Assembly: GCA_002163245.1 (NCBI GenBank) | Contig: MAAL01000010.1 | Span: forward strand, 1 to 64,000 | From: Gammaproteobacteria bacterium 42_54_T18 | GTDB lineage: Bacteria; Pseudomonadota; Gammaproteobacteria; Pseudomonadales; Ketobacteraceae | Direction of reading: 5' to 3' | Length of the DNA: 64,000 bases | In this document: positions 39,918 through 49,473 of the stretch, in pieces | Layout of the letters: each line of letters opens with the position of its first letter | How positions within the stretch are numbered: position 1 is the first letter of the stretch | The notes under the pieces: generated by a model | The model's database searches: none | What the model saw: only the letters and a program-made list of their open reading frames with translations | Told to the model about the DNA's origin: nothing | Program-made: the position numbers and the translations under genes

Positions 39918-41183
39918 TTGAGTAAAAAGATACAAGCCATTCGTGGCATGAACGATATTTTGCCAGAACAGTCGGCTGTTTGGCGCCACCTTGAAAGTAC
40001 CGTTAAAGATGTTGTCGGACGATACGGCTATGGTGAGATTCGTTTGCCGATCGTTGAATACACGGATTTGTTTAAACGTACCATCGGTGAAGTGACAGAT
40101 ATTGTTGAAAAGGAAATGTATACGTTTAGCGATCGTAATGACGAGAGCTTAACGTTGCGACCTGAAGGAACTGCCGGCTGTGTAAGAGCGGCGGAAGAAC
40201 ACGGTATGCTTTACAATCAGATTCAGCGGTTGTGGTATACCGGTCCAATGTTTCGATATGAAAAGCCTCAAAAAGGGCGCTATCGTCAATTTCATCAAAT
40301 TGGTGTTGAAACATTTGGTTTGCAAGGACCAGATGTTGATGCTGAGATGATTTTGATGACAGCTAAGTTTTGGCAAGCTTTAGGGCTGTCAGATCAGGTG
40401 ACGCTACAGCTCAATAGTTTGGGTTCTAGTGAAGCTCGTGCAACTTATAAGGCTGAACTGGTGTCATACCTTGAAGCCAGAAAAGATCAATTAGATGAAG
40501 ATAGCCAACGACGCCTAGAGACCAACCCTTTACGTGTTCTCGATAGTAAAGATGCGAAGACACAAGCCTTGTTGGTTGATGCACCATCGTTGATGGATTT
40601 TCTTGATGACGATTCAACTGCGCATTTTGAGGGGTTAACCAAAATACTCGACGCTGCGGGTATTGCGTATGAAATTAACCCGAGGTTGGTTCGTGGGCTG
40701 GATTATTACTGTAAAACAGTTTTTGAATGGGTGACTGATGCTCTAGGTGCTCAAGGAACGGTATGTGCTGGTGGACGTTACGATGGTCTGGTCGAGCAGT
40801 TAGGGGGGAAACCAACCCCCGCCGTTGGTTTTGCAATGGGGATAGAGCGGCTTGTGTTGTTGCTCGAAGCCGCAGGTTTAACGGATCAGATCAGCAGCAA
40901 GCCTGATTTTTATGTGGTAGGATCAGGGCCGGAAACTGTGTTGTTTGCAGACAGGGTGAGGGACCAGTTGCCTTGTGCTGTTGTGCAGTGTCACTGTGGT
41001 GGCGGTAAGTTTAAAAAACAGATGAAAAAAGCCAATGATAGTGGTGCGGAAATAGCACTTATCTTAGGCGAAGATGAAATGGCAAATGAACAGGTAACGG
41101 TAAAGTACCTGCGTGAGCAAAAAGACCAGGTAGTTATTGCACAAAGCGAGCTAGGCTCGATTTTTGAGCATTTCTGCCAATAA
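39918..41183 (+). CDS. hisS: Histidyl-tRNA synthetase
   Basis: A class II aminoacyl-tRNA synthetase, 421 residues, with a TTG start ([18 protein letters not shown] matches the family start; no ATG in frame gives a better N-terminus). Motif 1 and motif 2 ([19 protein letters not shown]), the His-specific [15 protein letters not shown], motif 3 ([14 protein letters not shown]) and the C-terminal anticodon-binding domain are all visible. Confidence 0.96.
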   Translation: MSKKIQAIRGMNDILPEQSAVWRHLESTVKDVVGRYGYGEIRLPIVEYTDLFKRTIGEVTDIVEKEMYTFSDRNDESLTLRPEGTAGCVRAAEEHGMLYNQIQRLWYTGPMFRYEKPQKGRYRQFHQIGVETFGLQGPDVDAEMILMTAKFWQALGLSDQVTLQLNSLGSSEARATYKAELVSYLEARKDQLDEDSQRRLETNPLRVLDSKDAKTQALLVDAPSLMDFLDDDSTAHFEGLTKILDAAGIAYEINPRLVRGLDYYCKTVFEWVTDALGAQGTVCAGGRYDGLVEQLGGKPTPAVGFAMGIERLVLLLEAAGLTDQISSKPDFYVVGSGPETVLFADRVRDQLPCAVVQCHCGGGKFKKQMKKANDSGAEIALILGEDEMANEQVTVKYLREQKDQVVIAQSELGSIFEHFCQ

Positions 41184-41287
41184 GTAATTATGGCCGTTTG
41201 GTGTGATTGGCACGACTCGGCGTAAATCGGTTCCCAATATAGGCCGGTTAGCGTTAATTAATCGATTGAAAGTGGAGTAAGAAAAAC

Positions 41288-41959
41288 GTGGATACGTATC
41301 GTACAGAAGAAGAACAAATAGACGCGATAAAAAAGTGGTGGCAAACAAATGGTAGCAATATCCTAGTGGGTATTGGTTTGGCTATTCTTATTGTTGTTGG
41401 CTGGCAATTCTGGCAAGACCAGAAGAGAGCTACTGGTGAATCGGCTTCGGTAATGTATGGAGAGTTATTAGAGGCTGCCGAGTTAGCTGCGCAACCAGGT
41501 GTTGATGCAGAAATAAGCGCTGCGAATATGACGACTTTGACACACTTGGGCGGAGAATTGAAAGAGCAGTATGAATCCTCCGAATACGCCGTTTTTGCCG
41601 CATTGATGTTGGCAAAGCAGCATGTGAATGCTGGGGATGCGGATAAAGCCGAGGCTGAATTACGCTGGGCAATTGAACACAAAGCAAGTGAAGGCGTTAC
41701 GTTGGTTGCACAACTTCGTTTAGCTCGTATTTTGGTCATGAAAGATCAATTAGATGATGCTTTGGCCCTAATTAATAGTGTTGATGCTGGAGCGCAGTCT
41801 GCAGCATTTGAAGAGGTTAAAGGTGATATATTGGTTAGCCTTGGCGAGCTTGATAAGGCCCGTGCAGCTTACAGTAAGGCATTAAATGCCAATGATAGTA
41901 AGGGTGGCACTAAACCTATCGTTAAAATGAAGTACGACAATTTGGCTGTTGTTAAGTAG
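41288..41959 (+). CDS. yfgM: YfgM-type ancillary SecYEG translocon subunit
   Basis: A 223-residue inner-membrane protein with a GTG start and GGAG ten bases upstream. N-terminal DTYRTEEEQIDAIKKWWQTN, a transmembrane helix near 22-42 (ILVGIGLAILIVVGWQFW), then periplasmic TPR-like repeats. YfgM works with PpiD in handing over secreted proteins; the gene lies next to bamB as in most gammaproteobacteria. A 12-bp tandem duplication begins at its stop codon. Confidence 0.93.
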   Translation: MDTYRTEEEQIDAIKKWWQTNGSNILVGIGLAILIVVGWQFWQDQKRATGESASVMYGELLEAAELAAQPGVDAEISAANMTTLTHLGGELKEQYESSEYAVFAALMLAKQHVNAGDADKAEAELRWAIEHKASEGVTLVAQLRLARILVMKDQLDDALALINSVDAGAQSAAFEEVKGDILVSLGELDKARAAYSKALNANDSKGGTKPIVKMKYDNLAVVK

Positions 41960-41985
41960 ATCGTTAAGTCGATCGTTAAGTAAAA
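41951..41985. repeat. 12-bp tandem repeat spanning the yfgM stop codon
   Basis: GTTAAGTAGATC, GTTAAGTCGATC and GTTAAGTAAAAA in tandem. The first unit carries the yfgM stop (TAG). Confidence 0.8.
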
Positions 41986-42021
41986 ACCCGATAGCCAACA
42001 TAACAAATCAATGCCATACCC

Positions 42022-42069
42022 TAGCCACACAGCAGATTGTTGCGATCCGCTGAGTGGCTATTCTTTTTT
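42022..42069 (+). terminator. Terminator between yfgM and bamB
   Basis: A stem of TAGCCAC against GTGGCTA (42022-42028 with 42054-42060) extended by a CAGC-GAT/ATC-GCTG inner helix, followed by TTCTTTTTT. The T run continues directly into the bamB ribosome site AGGAG, so partial termination could tune bamB-der expression. Confidence 0.82.
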
Positions 42070-42080
42070 AGGAGCCAATT

Positions 42081-43283
42081 GTGTTTGTATCTTTTTTTCA
42101 GCCTGAACGTTCACTTTCTACACTACCCTTGGTGATCCCTAAGTTGATGACTAAGGCGGGGGTACTTGTTGTATCGGTTTTACTGCTAGGTGCTTGTTCT
42201 GATGATGACATTTTGCCTCCATCGCCATTGACTGATTTTGATGAGCAGATACAGGTAAAGGAGCTATGGTCTGCGGATGTAGATGATGGTGTCGATGAAA
42301 ATTATTTGGTATTAACCCCAGCAATCACCGAGCGTTGGGTTTTTGCCGCATCATACGATGGTGAGGTAGTTAAACTGAATCGAGCCGACGGTGACGAAGT
42401 ATGGGAAGTTGATACTGAACATAGAATTACTGGTGGCGTCGGTGCTGGTTATGGCATTGTTGTGTATGGGACTGATAACGGTGAAGCGGTAGCGCTTAGC
42501 GAAGAGGATGGTTCTGAAATTTGGAAGGTTGAATTAAGTGGCCAGGTTCTAGCGACTCCCGCTGTTGGCGCTTCTCGTGTGATTGTGCAAACGATGGACG
42601 GTCAGCTGCATGCGTTAAACCGGGAAACGGGTAAAAAAGAATGGATCTATGACACGCCAATTCCAAACTTAACCTTACGCGGAAGCAGTAGCCCTGTTAT
42701 TGCTGGTGAGGTGACTCTTGCCGGATTTGCCAATGGGCGATTAGTGGCGGTAAAAACAGATAATGGTGCCGTTGGTTGGGAATACCCAGTGTCAGAACCT
42801 CAAGGGCGGTCTGAGCTTGAGCGTCTAGTGGATTTGGATGGACGATTTTGGGTAAAGCGTAATGTTGTATTTGCAGCTACCTATCAGGGTAAGCTCGCCG
42901 CTATTGATATTCCCTCCGGGCGGTTGTTATGGCAGAAGCCATTTTCAACCTATGCCGGTGTATCTGAAAAGTTAGATCGAGTTTATGTTGTTGACCAAGA
43001 TAGTGTGATTAAAGTGCTGGATGCAGTCAGTGGCGCTGAGGTTTGGACAACAGATGTATTTAAAGGGCGCCGCCTTTCGGCGATAACCCCTGTTGGTGTT
43101 AATGCCGTTGTCGGGGATTTTGAAGGTTATTTACATTGGTTGCATTACCGTGATGGTCGTATCCAAGCCCGTGTTCGGGTGGATAGGAGTGGATTACGTG
43201 CGGCACCGATTGTGAAAGATGATGTTGTTTATGTACAAGGTAATAGCGGCGAACTTGCTGCTTATAAAGTGATTGAAAAATGA
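42081..43283 (+). CDS. bamB: Outer-membrane assembly lipoprotein BamB
   Basis: An eight-bladed beta-propeller subunit of the BAM complex that inserts outer-membrane proteins. 400 residues from a GTG with AGGAG seven bases upstream; a lipobox LLGAC at about 35-39 follows a hydrophobic [10 protein letters not shown]. An ATG at 42147 would give a shorter, more typical signal peptide and remains possible. PQQ-like repeats are clear ([41 protein letters not shown]). Overlaps der by four bases. Confidence 0.93.
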   Translation: MFVSFFQPERSLSTLPLVIPKLMTKAGVLVVSVLLLGACSDDDILPPSPLTDFDEQIQVKELWSADVDDGVDENYLVLTPAITERWVFAASYDGEVVKLNRADGDEVWEVDTEHRITGGVGAGYGIVVYGTDNGEAVALSEEDGSEIWKVELSGQVLATPAVGASRVIVQTMDGQLHALNRETGKKEWIYDTPIPNLTLRGSSSPVIAGEVTLAGFANGRLVAVKTDNGAVGWEYPVSEPQGRSELERLVDLDGRFWVKRNVVFAATYQGKLAAIDIPSGRLLWQKPFSTYAGVSEKLDRVYVVDQDSVIKVLDAVSGAEVWTTDVFKGRRLSAITPVGVNAVVGDFEGYLHWLHYRDGRIQARVRVDRSGLRAAPIVKDDVVYVQGNSGELAAYKVIEK

Positions 43284-44719
43284 AACCCGTTATAGCTTTA
43301 GTAGGTCGACCCAATGTTGGTAAATCGACTCTTTTTAACCGTTTTACCCGTACCCGTGATGCATTGGTGGCGGATCTTCCTGGATTAACTCGTGATCGTC
43401 AGTACGGTGAAGGCCGTCTGGGTGAGCATCAGTTTATTGTTATTGATACTGGTGGTTTAACGGGAGGAGAAGAAGGCATTGATGCGCATATGGCGGATCA
43501 ATCCATGCAAGCCGTTAAAGAGGCTGACATTGTCTTGTTTATGGTGGATGCCCATGCAGGTGTAACACCTGCAGATGAAAATTTAGCGAAGGAACTTCGC
43601 TCAACCTCTAAGAATATATCGTTGGTTGTGAATAAAATCGACGGTATGGACTTTGATGTTGTGACGGCTGAATTTTATCGTTTAGGGTTAGGACAACCCT
43701 ATGGTATTGCAGCTGCCCACAATCGCGGTGTGTCTGCGCTTATCGGCGAAGTGATAGCATCGGCTGCTGCATCAATGGATGAAGATGTCGACAGCATCGA
43801 TATGGCTATTGTCAACAAAGGTATTAAAATCGCAGCAGTTGGGCGCCCGAATGTGGGTAAATCAACGCTGATTAACCGAATGTTGGGCGAAGATCGCGTG
43901 GTTGTTTATGATCAGGCTGGAACAACCCGCGACAGTGTTTATATCCCTTACGAGCGAGATGGCCAAGCCTATACGCTTATTGATACCGCGGGAGTGCGTC
44001 GCCGAGGGAAGGTCTCTGAAACTGTTGAGAAGTTTTCAGTGATTAAAACCTTACAAGCGATTCAAGATGCTAACGTGGTGGTGTTGGTGTTAGATGCCCG
44101 AGAAAATATTGTAGAGCAAGACTTACATTTGTTAGGTTTTGTTCTTGATGCCGGCCGATCGCTGGTTATTGCTGTCAATAAATGGGACGGCATGGACAGC
44201 GAAGAAAAGGCTGACGTTAAGAAAGAAATTCAGCGCCGTATGGGATTTGTTGATTTTGCAAAAATGCATTTTATTTCGGCATTGCATGGTACTGGCGTTG
44301 GCAATTTATACGAGTCCATCAATAGAGCTTATGAGTCGTCAAAGAAGTCGTTGTCTGCTAGTTTCTTAACAAAAATACTAGAAGATGCGATTGCTGATCA
44401 TCAGCCTCCAATGTCTCATGGTCGTCGAATTAAATTACGTTATGCGCATATGGGGGGAAGTAATCCTCCTACCGTTGTTATTCATGGGAACCAAACAAAT
44501 AGCATTCCCCACGTTTACCGACGATATTTGGAAAACACCTTTAGGCGAGTAATGAAACTTGAGGGTACGCCAATTCGGATTGAGTTTAAGACGGGAGACA
44601 ATCCTTTTGCTACACGCAAGACGAGGGTTACTCCTCGGCAAGCCGAGTATAAACGTCGCGTTGCTGACTCTGTAAAGACCAAGAAGCAAGCTGTGAAGAA
44701 AAAGAAAAAGCGGAGATAA
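43280..44719 (+). CDS. der: Ribosome biogenesis GTPase Der (EngA)
   Basis: A tandem GTPase needed for 50S assembly, 479 residues. Two G domains, each with a P-loop ([19 protein letters not shown] at the N-terminus; [16 protein letters not shown] near 193), switch [13 protein letters not shown] and [19 protein letters not shown] specificity motifs, then a KH-like domain and a very basic tail ([12 protein letters not shown]). Start overlaps the bamB stop. Confidence 0.98.
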   Translation: MKPVIALVGRPNVGKSTLFNRFTRTRDALVADLPGLTRDRQYGEGRLGEHQFIVIDTGGLTGGEEGIDAHMADQSMQAVKEADIVLFMVDAHAGVTPADENLAKELRSTSKNISLVVNKIDGMDFDVVTAEFYRLGLGQPYGIAAAHNRGVSALIGEVIASAAASMDEDVDSIDMAIVNKGIKIAAVGRPNVGKSTLINRMLGEDRVVVYDQAGTTRDSVYIPYERDGQAYTLIDTAGVRRRGKVSETVEKFSVIKTLQAIQDANVVVLVLDARENIVEQDLHLLGFVLDAGRSLVIAVNKWDGMDSEEKADVKKEIQRRMGFVDFAKMHFISALHGTGVGNLYESINRAYESSKKSLSASFLTKILEDAIADHQPPMSHGRRIKLRYAHMGGSNPPTVVIHGNQTNSIPHVYRRYLENTFRRVMKLEGTPIRIEFKTGDNPFATRKTRVTPRQAEYKRRVADSVKTKKQAVKKKKKRR

Positions 44720-44728
44720 TCCGCTTTT
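44705..44728 (+). terminator. Terminator at the end of der
   Basis: AAAAAGCGGA, a GATAA-type loop that includes the stop codon, then TCCGCTTTT. Bidirectional: it also faces the convergent 44749-45393 gene. Confidence 0.75.
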
Positions 44729-44748
44729 CCAGTTTTTCTTTGCTGTTT

Positions 44749-45393
44749 TTATTGTTTCCATGTGAAACGGAAGTCACAGGGTTTGTTCTCTGTCGCTAGT
44801 GTTTGTGATCTAAAGAAAACAATGTCGTCCTGGTATTCGTCAAAAAAATGTTTGTCCGACGCGCAGAACAGTGTTGCGAGGTCGGGGTGGCCTAAAGTAT
44901 GGCTGTAGCTGGCGAAATGACAGTGGTTGACTTGAAAGCTAAAGTTATCTTTTTCATCCAAAGATAATGTAGCCTCCGCATTAAAAAAACGTTTTGTTAT
45001 ATTGGTAAGCAAGCCTAGCTTCTGTTCTGAAGGTAGGTCGATATAATCTTCACGTTTTATAATAGGTACATTAAACTTTAAAAAAGCCGTGGCAACACTG
45101 TTGCTTAAGGTCTGTAGTAATTCAATGATGTATTTTTTAGAATAGCCCTTTTCAATGAGTAACTCGTAGAGAATAACCATCGGTGCCATTTGTCGCTGGC
45201 TGAGTTTTTCTTGTTCTGTTGGGCGTTTGTGTTGGTTGATGTTTTTGAATGGGTTGTGATAAAACAAACGCCACTTTAACGTCAGGGATAACCCAAGTGC
45301 TTCACCAAAACCTAGCTCTTTTACAAGTATTTTGAGGGCTGTGCTATTGCCCTTTGTGGTGTCAAAATAAAATAAACGCAGTGTATTTATCAT
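44749..45393 (-). CDS. L-2-amino-thiazoline-4-carboxylate hydrolase family protein
   Basis: A 214-residue protein with the C-terminal signature of the ATC hydrolase family: NHCHFASYSHTLGHPDLATL, an FCASDKHFFDEY segment, and FFRSQTLATENKPCDFRFTW, where family members show conserved Cys in CPF, LC--D and CDFRF. The N-terminal half is helical. Known members hydrolyse L-ATC to S/N-carbamoyl-cysteine in cysteine-forming pathways, but most relatives are untested and this copy has His at some usual polar positions. Encoded 10 bases downstream of a secreted unknown protein on the same strand. Confidence 0.7.
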   Translation of the reverse strand: MINTLRLFYFDTTKGNSTALKILVKELGFGEALGLSLTLKWRLFYHNPFKNINQHKRPTEQEKLSQRQMAPMVILYELLIEKGYSKKYIIELLQTLSNSVATAFLKFNVPIIKREDYIDLPSEQKLGLLTNITKRFFNAEATLSLDEKDNFSFQVNHCHFASYSHTLGHPDLATLFCASDKHFFDEYQDDIVFFRSQTLATENKPCDFRFTWKQ

Positions 45394-45403
45394 CAGGACA
45401 CTC

Positions 45404-46861
45404 CTAGTATTGGTGTTGTAGGGGAAGCGTTACGGCGTGTGATAGCTGTTGTTTTCCACCGTAAATAATACGTGCTAACCAGCCTTTATAGTTACACATG
45501 CTCCACCTTGAGAACGCGGGAGCTTGTTCCGTGCTATTAATACAAAGTTTACCTTTGGCTGTCTGAGTCTCAGAGATAAAGACATTATCTGCAAAAAAAA
45601 GTGAGCGAGTACCAATAGAAGTGTGGCTTGTTGCATTCACAACCGTGATAGGAGCCCACAAGGACTGTGAAATGGTTGCTTGTGAGTTTTGATTAAATTG
45701 CTTATGGCTGCTGATTAGATTACTGAGTTTTCCAATGTAACGGCCTTGCTGTGATGTGTCTGAGCCTAACACCTGCCAGTGTTGCTCCAGAAGCTCAGGG
45801 TTACTTAGAGCAAACCCAAATGACCTGATGGCATGGGTGCTTTGTGTAAGGTTTACTTGTGGTGAATAGGTTTCTAACGTTGTGTTCTGATTACGTCGTT
45901 GATGGATGTCTTTCGAGGTAAATATGTCGTCATTTGTTTGCGGTGAAAAAGTTGTCGGAGGAGCGCTGATAGCCGAAAAGTGAACGCGGAGCGTATAGTC
46001 TAACCGGTGATTGAGTGGTTTTATTTCTTCAAACAACGGAGGAAGTTGAAATCCACCTTTGTTGGGGGTCCATGCTCGGTAGATATCAACGTTTAGGTCA
46101 CAGTTATAATGCGTTTCGGTTGCCTCACATTGATCTATCGCAATGTTAAAAATATAAGGCCACATGCCATTGGAATTGCATGGGTTACTCTCTGGTTGGA
46201 GGTCGTTGTTGCAAGAAAGGTCTAGCTGAATACCCTGCAGGATTACGGTTAATGCATTGTTGTTAACGTCTGTATCTATATTAAAGTCTGTATGGGAAGA
46301 GGGGGTATGAATAACGTCTAGAGGGATAGAAATGATATCGTGAATTTTATTGTTAGCAACGGGAGTACTTGAATCTGTTATTTCATCCGTCCATTGCAAT
46401 AATACGTTCCCTGAAAGGCTATTAATTGACTCAGATTCGATGGTGCTGTAGTTGCCCTTAGGGTTCATATAGTTTCCATCAACCCCTGTGCCTTGAGCAA
46501 AATGAAATGAGGCATGTGATGATGAGTCTTCAGGTTGTTGAATATAGTTATGAAGCTTTGAAATACGATGAGGCACTCTGCCGGCATTTCTTAGAGCAAC
46601 AAAACGTTGCCATTCATGTTCGAACCCTTGCCAGATATATACGTTGTGGCGAACCTCTGAAGATAGGCTTTGTTGGCGAGAATAATTGTTGATAGGGGTT
46701 GATTGGCTTGTTGCAATAACCTCATCAATGAAGGGGCTAGCCTGCGCGCCGATGGGGGTTAGTATCATTAGAAAAGCAATAATGCTGAAATTCCAGCAGT
46801 ATTGTTTGTTAGATCTATAATAATGTTTGTGGTTTTTTTTTATTGTTAAAGGCGTAAACAT
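45404..46861 (-). CDS. Secreted/periplasmic protein of unknown function
   Basis: 485 residues. A long basic N-terminus (TPLTIKKNHKHYYRSNKQYC) is followed by a hydrophobic core FSIIAFLMILTPIGAQA with a cleavage site near AQA-SP, so it is exported. The mature part is polar, rich in Ser, Asn, Gln and His, with four Cys in two close pairs (DLSCNNDLQPESNPC; CEATETHYNC) suggesting disulfides. A repeated theme of short VYIWQ, VLLQWT and LRVHF strands suggests a beta-rich fold. No family recognised. Upstream of and probably co-transcribed with the ATC-hydrolase-like gene. Confidence 0.6.
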   Translation of the reverse strand: MFTPLTIKKNHKHYYRSNKQYCWNFSIIAFLMILTPIGAQASPFIDEVIATSQSTPINNYSRQQSLSSEVRHNVYIWQGFEHEWQRFVALRNAGRVPHRISKLHNYIQQPEDSSSHASFHFAQGTGVDGNYMNPKGNYSTIESESINSLSGNVLLQWTDEITDSSTPVANNKIHDIISIPLDVIHTPSSHTDFNIDTDVNNNALTVILQGIQLDLSCNNDLQPESNPCNSNGMWPYIFNIAIDQCEATETHYNCDLNVDIYRAWTPNKGGFQLPPLFEEIKPLNHRLDYTLRVHFSAISAPPTTFSPQTNDDIFTSKDIHQRRNQNTTLETYSPQVNLTQSTHAIRSFGFALSNPELLEQHWQVLGSDTSQQGRYIGKLSNLISSHKQFNQNSQATISQSLWAPITVVNATSHTSIGTRSLFFADNVFISETQTAKGKLCINSTEQAPAFSRWSMCNYKGWLARIIYGGKQQLSHAVTLPLQHQY

Positions 46862-46974
46862 TATTTATCTCGCTGATTAGAGGTTTGCTTTGTGTACTAT
46901 CGTGCAGAAAGACCAGTCTCTAATATTTTAACGGGCTTGTAAAGTGGGTATACGTTTCAGAGGATTTAGTTGAT

Positions 46975-47610
46975 ATGGGTGAGGTGGAAGGTGTTATCAA
47001 GTATCAATTGGATTTTCAAAATACCCTGCCGCTAACCTGGTTAGGATTTGAAGAGCTTAATGCTTGGCGGAGCATTCTTTTTAATCTGAATTTGATCGGA
47101 CAGGACAAGGCTCGTTATGACGGTTATGGCTATGGGAATATTAGCTATCGAAATCAATGTGATAGTGATGGGTTTTATATATCTGGAACACAAACCGGGG
47201 GTAAAAAGCAGTTAACGATCAATGACTATTGCCGGGTGACATTGTGTGATGTGAAACATAACCATATTGTTGCTAATGGCGCTGTTAAGCCTTCCTCCGA
47301 GGCGTTAAGCCATGGGGCGGTTTATCATCTAGATAATAAGATACGGTGTGTTATTCATGTTCATAGTGACGTGTTGTGGCGTTGTGCTGCTCATATAGGG
47401 TTACCTTGTACCGATAAGAATATATCTTACGGATCGGTACAGATGGCTGATGAAATTGCAGGCCTTTATCGTAGTGGTAGGTTATCTAAAACACGATTGT
47501 TTACTATGGGAGGACATAAGGATGGTGTTGTTGCTTATGGGGGAACTATTGAGCAGGCTGGGGCTGCGCTTATAGCGCAGCTTTCATTGGCGATTCAGAA
47601 TTATAAATAG
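46975..47610 (+). CDS. Class II aldolase/adducin family protein
   Basis: A 211-residue zinc-dependent aldolase/epimerase-fold protein of the FucA/AraD/MtnB group. Visible motifs: DGYGYGNISYR, FYISGTQTGG, PSSEALSHGAVY with the catalytic acidic residue, the zinc-binding HVHS in CVIHVHSDVLW, and the third His in TMGGHKDGVVAYG. It could be an aldolase for a sugar phosphate or a dehydratase. It is alone on the plus strand between minus-strand genes, so context does not identify a pathway. Confidence 0.85.
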   Translation: MGEVEGVIKYQLDFQNTLPLTWLGFEELNAWRSILFNLNLIGQDKARYDGYGYGNISYRNQCDSDGFYISGTQTGGKKQLTINDYCRVTLCDVKHNHIVANGAVKPSSEALSHGAVYHLDNKIRCVIHVHSDVLWRCAAHIGLPCTDKNISYGSVQMADEIAGLYRSGRLSKTRLFTMGGHKDGVVAYGGTIEQAGAALIAQLSLAIQNYK

Positions 47611-47621
47611 GGAAACTAAGC

Positions 47622-48398
47622 CTACCCTTTAGTAAATGCAAAGGAGCCGGACGCGACAAGCTCGCCTTTTTTATCGGTAACTTTTACCTCCCAGTCTCCT
47701 TCCATGTTTTTATCCAAATATTTGCTGGAAGAGCAGCGCCATTCATCACTTCCGATTGGAGTCCTTACTTTGACGATTTTTTTACCGTTGCGATACCAAG
47801 TATGGGTGAACGTGTCCCCTGCGCGGTTTTTTATATCAGTGAAAAAGTACACTCTGGAAAGGCCTCCTTCATCAAGCGTGACGATGTCATTGATGATGCT
47901 GTTGGGTTCTTTGTTTTTCAGCGTGTGAGTGAAAATAGCGCGATTTATATTATCTGAGTAAATGGTAACAATGGGAGGGTTTAAAGAGTGGGTGCCTGCA
48001 CCGGGGCTAGAGGTACTTAACGCGGTGTTAGCTTGGCTGATCAATGACTCTGTTTTGCTGTCCATGGGAATAAGCGGCGTTTCGTTACTTGCTGATGGAG
48101 CGGTAGCTGCTAATTTAACCGAAGTGGTTGTAACCGTTGTATTGGATGGCTCTACTACTATTGTTGGTTTGGTTATGGTGTTTGTGTTTTGCTCATTGGT
48201 GCTTATAAGGCTACTTATCGCAAAATAGATCAGAACAATAATGCTGATGAACAGTAGAGCGATGACACCAATGATACGGTCCCAGTGGTAGACGCTGTGA
48301 AATTCCTGGGGTTCTTGGGACTGGTCCTTTTTAGGTTTTACGCGAGTCACAATTTTCAGTGAGGTAGGGGATGAACTGATATTCTCAGATTGTGGCAT
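47622..48398 (-). CDS. DUF2914 membrane-anchored protein
   Basis: 258 residues from the ATG at 48398 (MPQSENISSSPTSLKIVTRV; the longer frame to 48608 adds 70 residues that overlap the upstream gene). A basic cytoplasmic N-terminus, one transmembrane helix (IIGVIALLFISIIVLIYFAI) near 40-60, a Ser/Thr/Pro linker, and a C-terminal DUF2914 domain: RAIFTHTLKNKEPNSIIND, VYFFTDIKNRAGDTFTHTWY, the SDEWRCSSSKYLDKNMEGDW segment and a final strand. The function of DUF2914 is not established. Same strand as the zinc-ribbon and RND genes. Confidence 0.75.
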   Translation of the reverse strand: MPQSENISSSPTSLKIVTRVKPKKDQSQEPQEFHSVYHWDRIIGVIALLFISIIVLIYFAISSLISTNEQNTNTITKPTIVVEPSNTTVTTTSVKLAATAPSASNETPLIPMDSKTESLISQANTALSTSSPGAGTHSLNPPIVTIYSDNINRAIFTHTLKNKEPNSIINDIVTLDEGGLSRVYFFTDIKNRAGDTFTHTWYRNGKKIVKVRTPIGSDEWRCSSSKYLDKNMEGDWEVKVTDKKGELVASGSFAFTKG

Positions 48399-48535
48399 GT
48401 TGCGTATAAGTCCTTTATTGAGCTTAGGGCTGCTTATTAGGGTAATAAGCGAATGGTACGATATTTGACCTTTGTTTCCAAGGCGTAGTTGTAAGCGTGT
48501 AGTATGATTTATTCGAGAAGTTGCTAAGAGCAATG

Positions 48536-49453
48536 TTATTGAGTGACTTCTCGAATTAATACTGCGGTTTTGGCGATTAACAGAGCGATCAATATCTTCC
48601 AGCTCCACTCATAGATAAACCGCCAAAGCGGGTTGCCAATAGCAATGATGTCTAGTTCATTGGCAAAAATCACCTCGCAAGCCCCATTGCCCCCATCGGT
48701 TCTGGTGATGCTGCTCGCTCGCCAATATTCTGGATGTCGTTCGTCTTGGTAGCTAACAAGTTCACCCTTTATATGTATTTGGTCTCCAATTTGTATCTGT
48801 GTCAAGGACTCTCTTATGGCGTCATTATCGGTAATGATATGATTGTTTGATAGTTGGTTTGCGTTAAATATGGTTCCGTGCGGGTATTCGAAATAACACG
48901 TCCAAGCTCCGCTGCTAAAGGATACCGAGTGATAATCGTTACTAAGAATGTTGTCTCCCCATATGACGCAAAGGTCTTTGGTGTCCACTGATGTTTCATC
49001 ATGATAGGTATCGGAGATACCATCGATATCATTATGACTAACAACTAACCCCCATAACTCATAGTTAGCCATCGGTTTTACCTGATATTGAATATCCATA
49101 TATTGGAAACTATGGGGTTCAGCGTATGGGCTACGGTTTGAGATGGTTTCTTGGATAGGCTCTTGAGTTAATTGTGAATGGATTAGGGAGAAATCAATCA
49201 ACTCGTTTTTCTTGAATGCGGAAAATAAGGTTAGCCCAGCAAAAAGAATAATAAAGAAGTAAAGCTGTCTGTTTAAAGGGCGGTATTGCGCTTCAAAATC
49301 TAGAAAACTACTTGATAACTTTTTGTTGGCAAATGAGTTCTGTGTTGTGTTGGATTGTTTGTTGTAGGCCGCGCCACAATTTGGACATTGCCAGGTAGGG
49401 CCTTTGTCGGTTGGTATTCGAATGTATTGGCAGCGAGGGCATGTTTCAGTCAT
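48536..49453 (-). CDS. Zinc-ribbon membrane protein of unknown function
   Basis: 305 residues. N-terminal zinc ribbon CPRC...CPNC (Cys at about 5, 8, 23, 26), then a first transmembrane helix near 64-84 (LYFFIILFAGLTLFSAFKK), a large extracytoplasmic domain of about 190 residues with three Cys, and a second helix near 280-300 (WSWKILIALLIAKTAVLI). The middle resembles no family I can name, though WRASSITRTDGGNGACEVIF recalls OB-like folds. It lies 20 bases downstream of the RND gene, same strand, so they are probably one operon. Confidence 0.65.
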   Translation of the reverse strand: MTETCPRCQYIRIPTDKGPTWQCPNCGAAYNKQSNTTQNSFANKKLSSSFLDFEAQYRPLNRQLYFFIILFAGLTLFSAFKKNELIDFSLIHSQLTQEPIQETISNRSPYAEPHSFQYMDIQYQVKPMANYELWGLVVSHNDIDGISDTYHDETSVDTKDLCVIWGDNILSNDYHSVSFSSGAWTCYFEYPHGTIFNANQLSNNHIITDNDAIRESLTQIQIGDQIHIKGELVSYQDERHPEYWRASSITRTDGGNGACEVIFANELDIIAIGNPLWRFIYEWSWKILIALLIAKTAVLIREVTQ

Positions 49454-49473
49454 GCCCTCAGTATAGTTCGGTT

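Noticed and set aside
46975-47610. Idea that the class II aldolase is part of the neighbouring secreted-protein or DUF2914 operons
   Set aside because: It lies on the opposite strand to both neighbours and shares no clear pathway, so only proximity supports a link.
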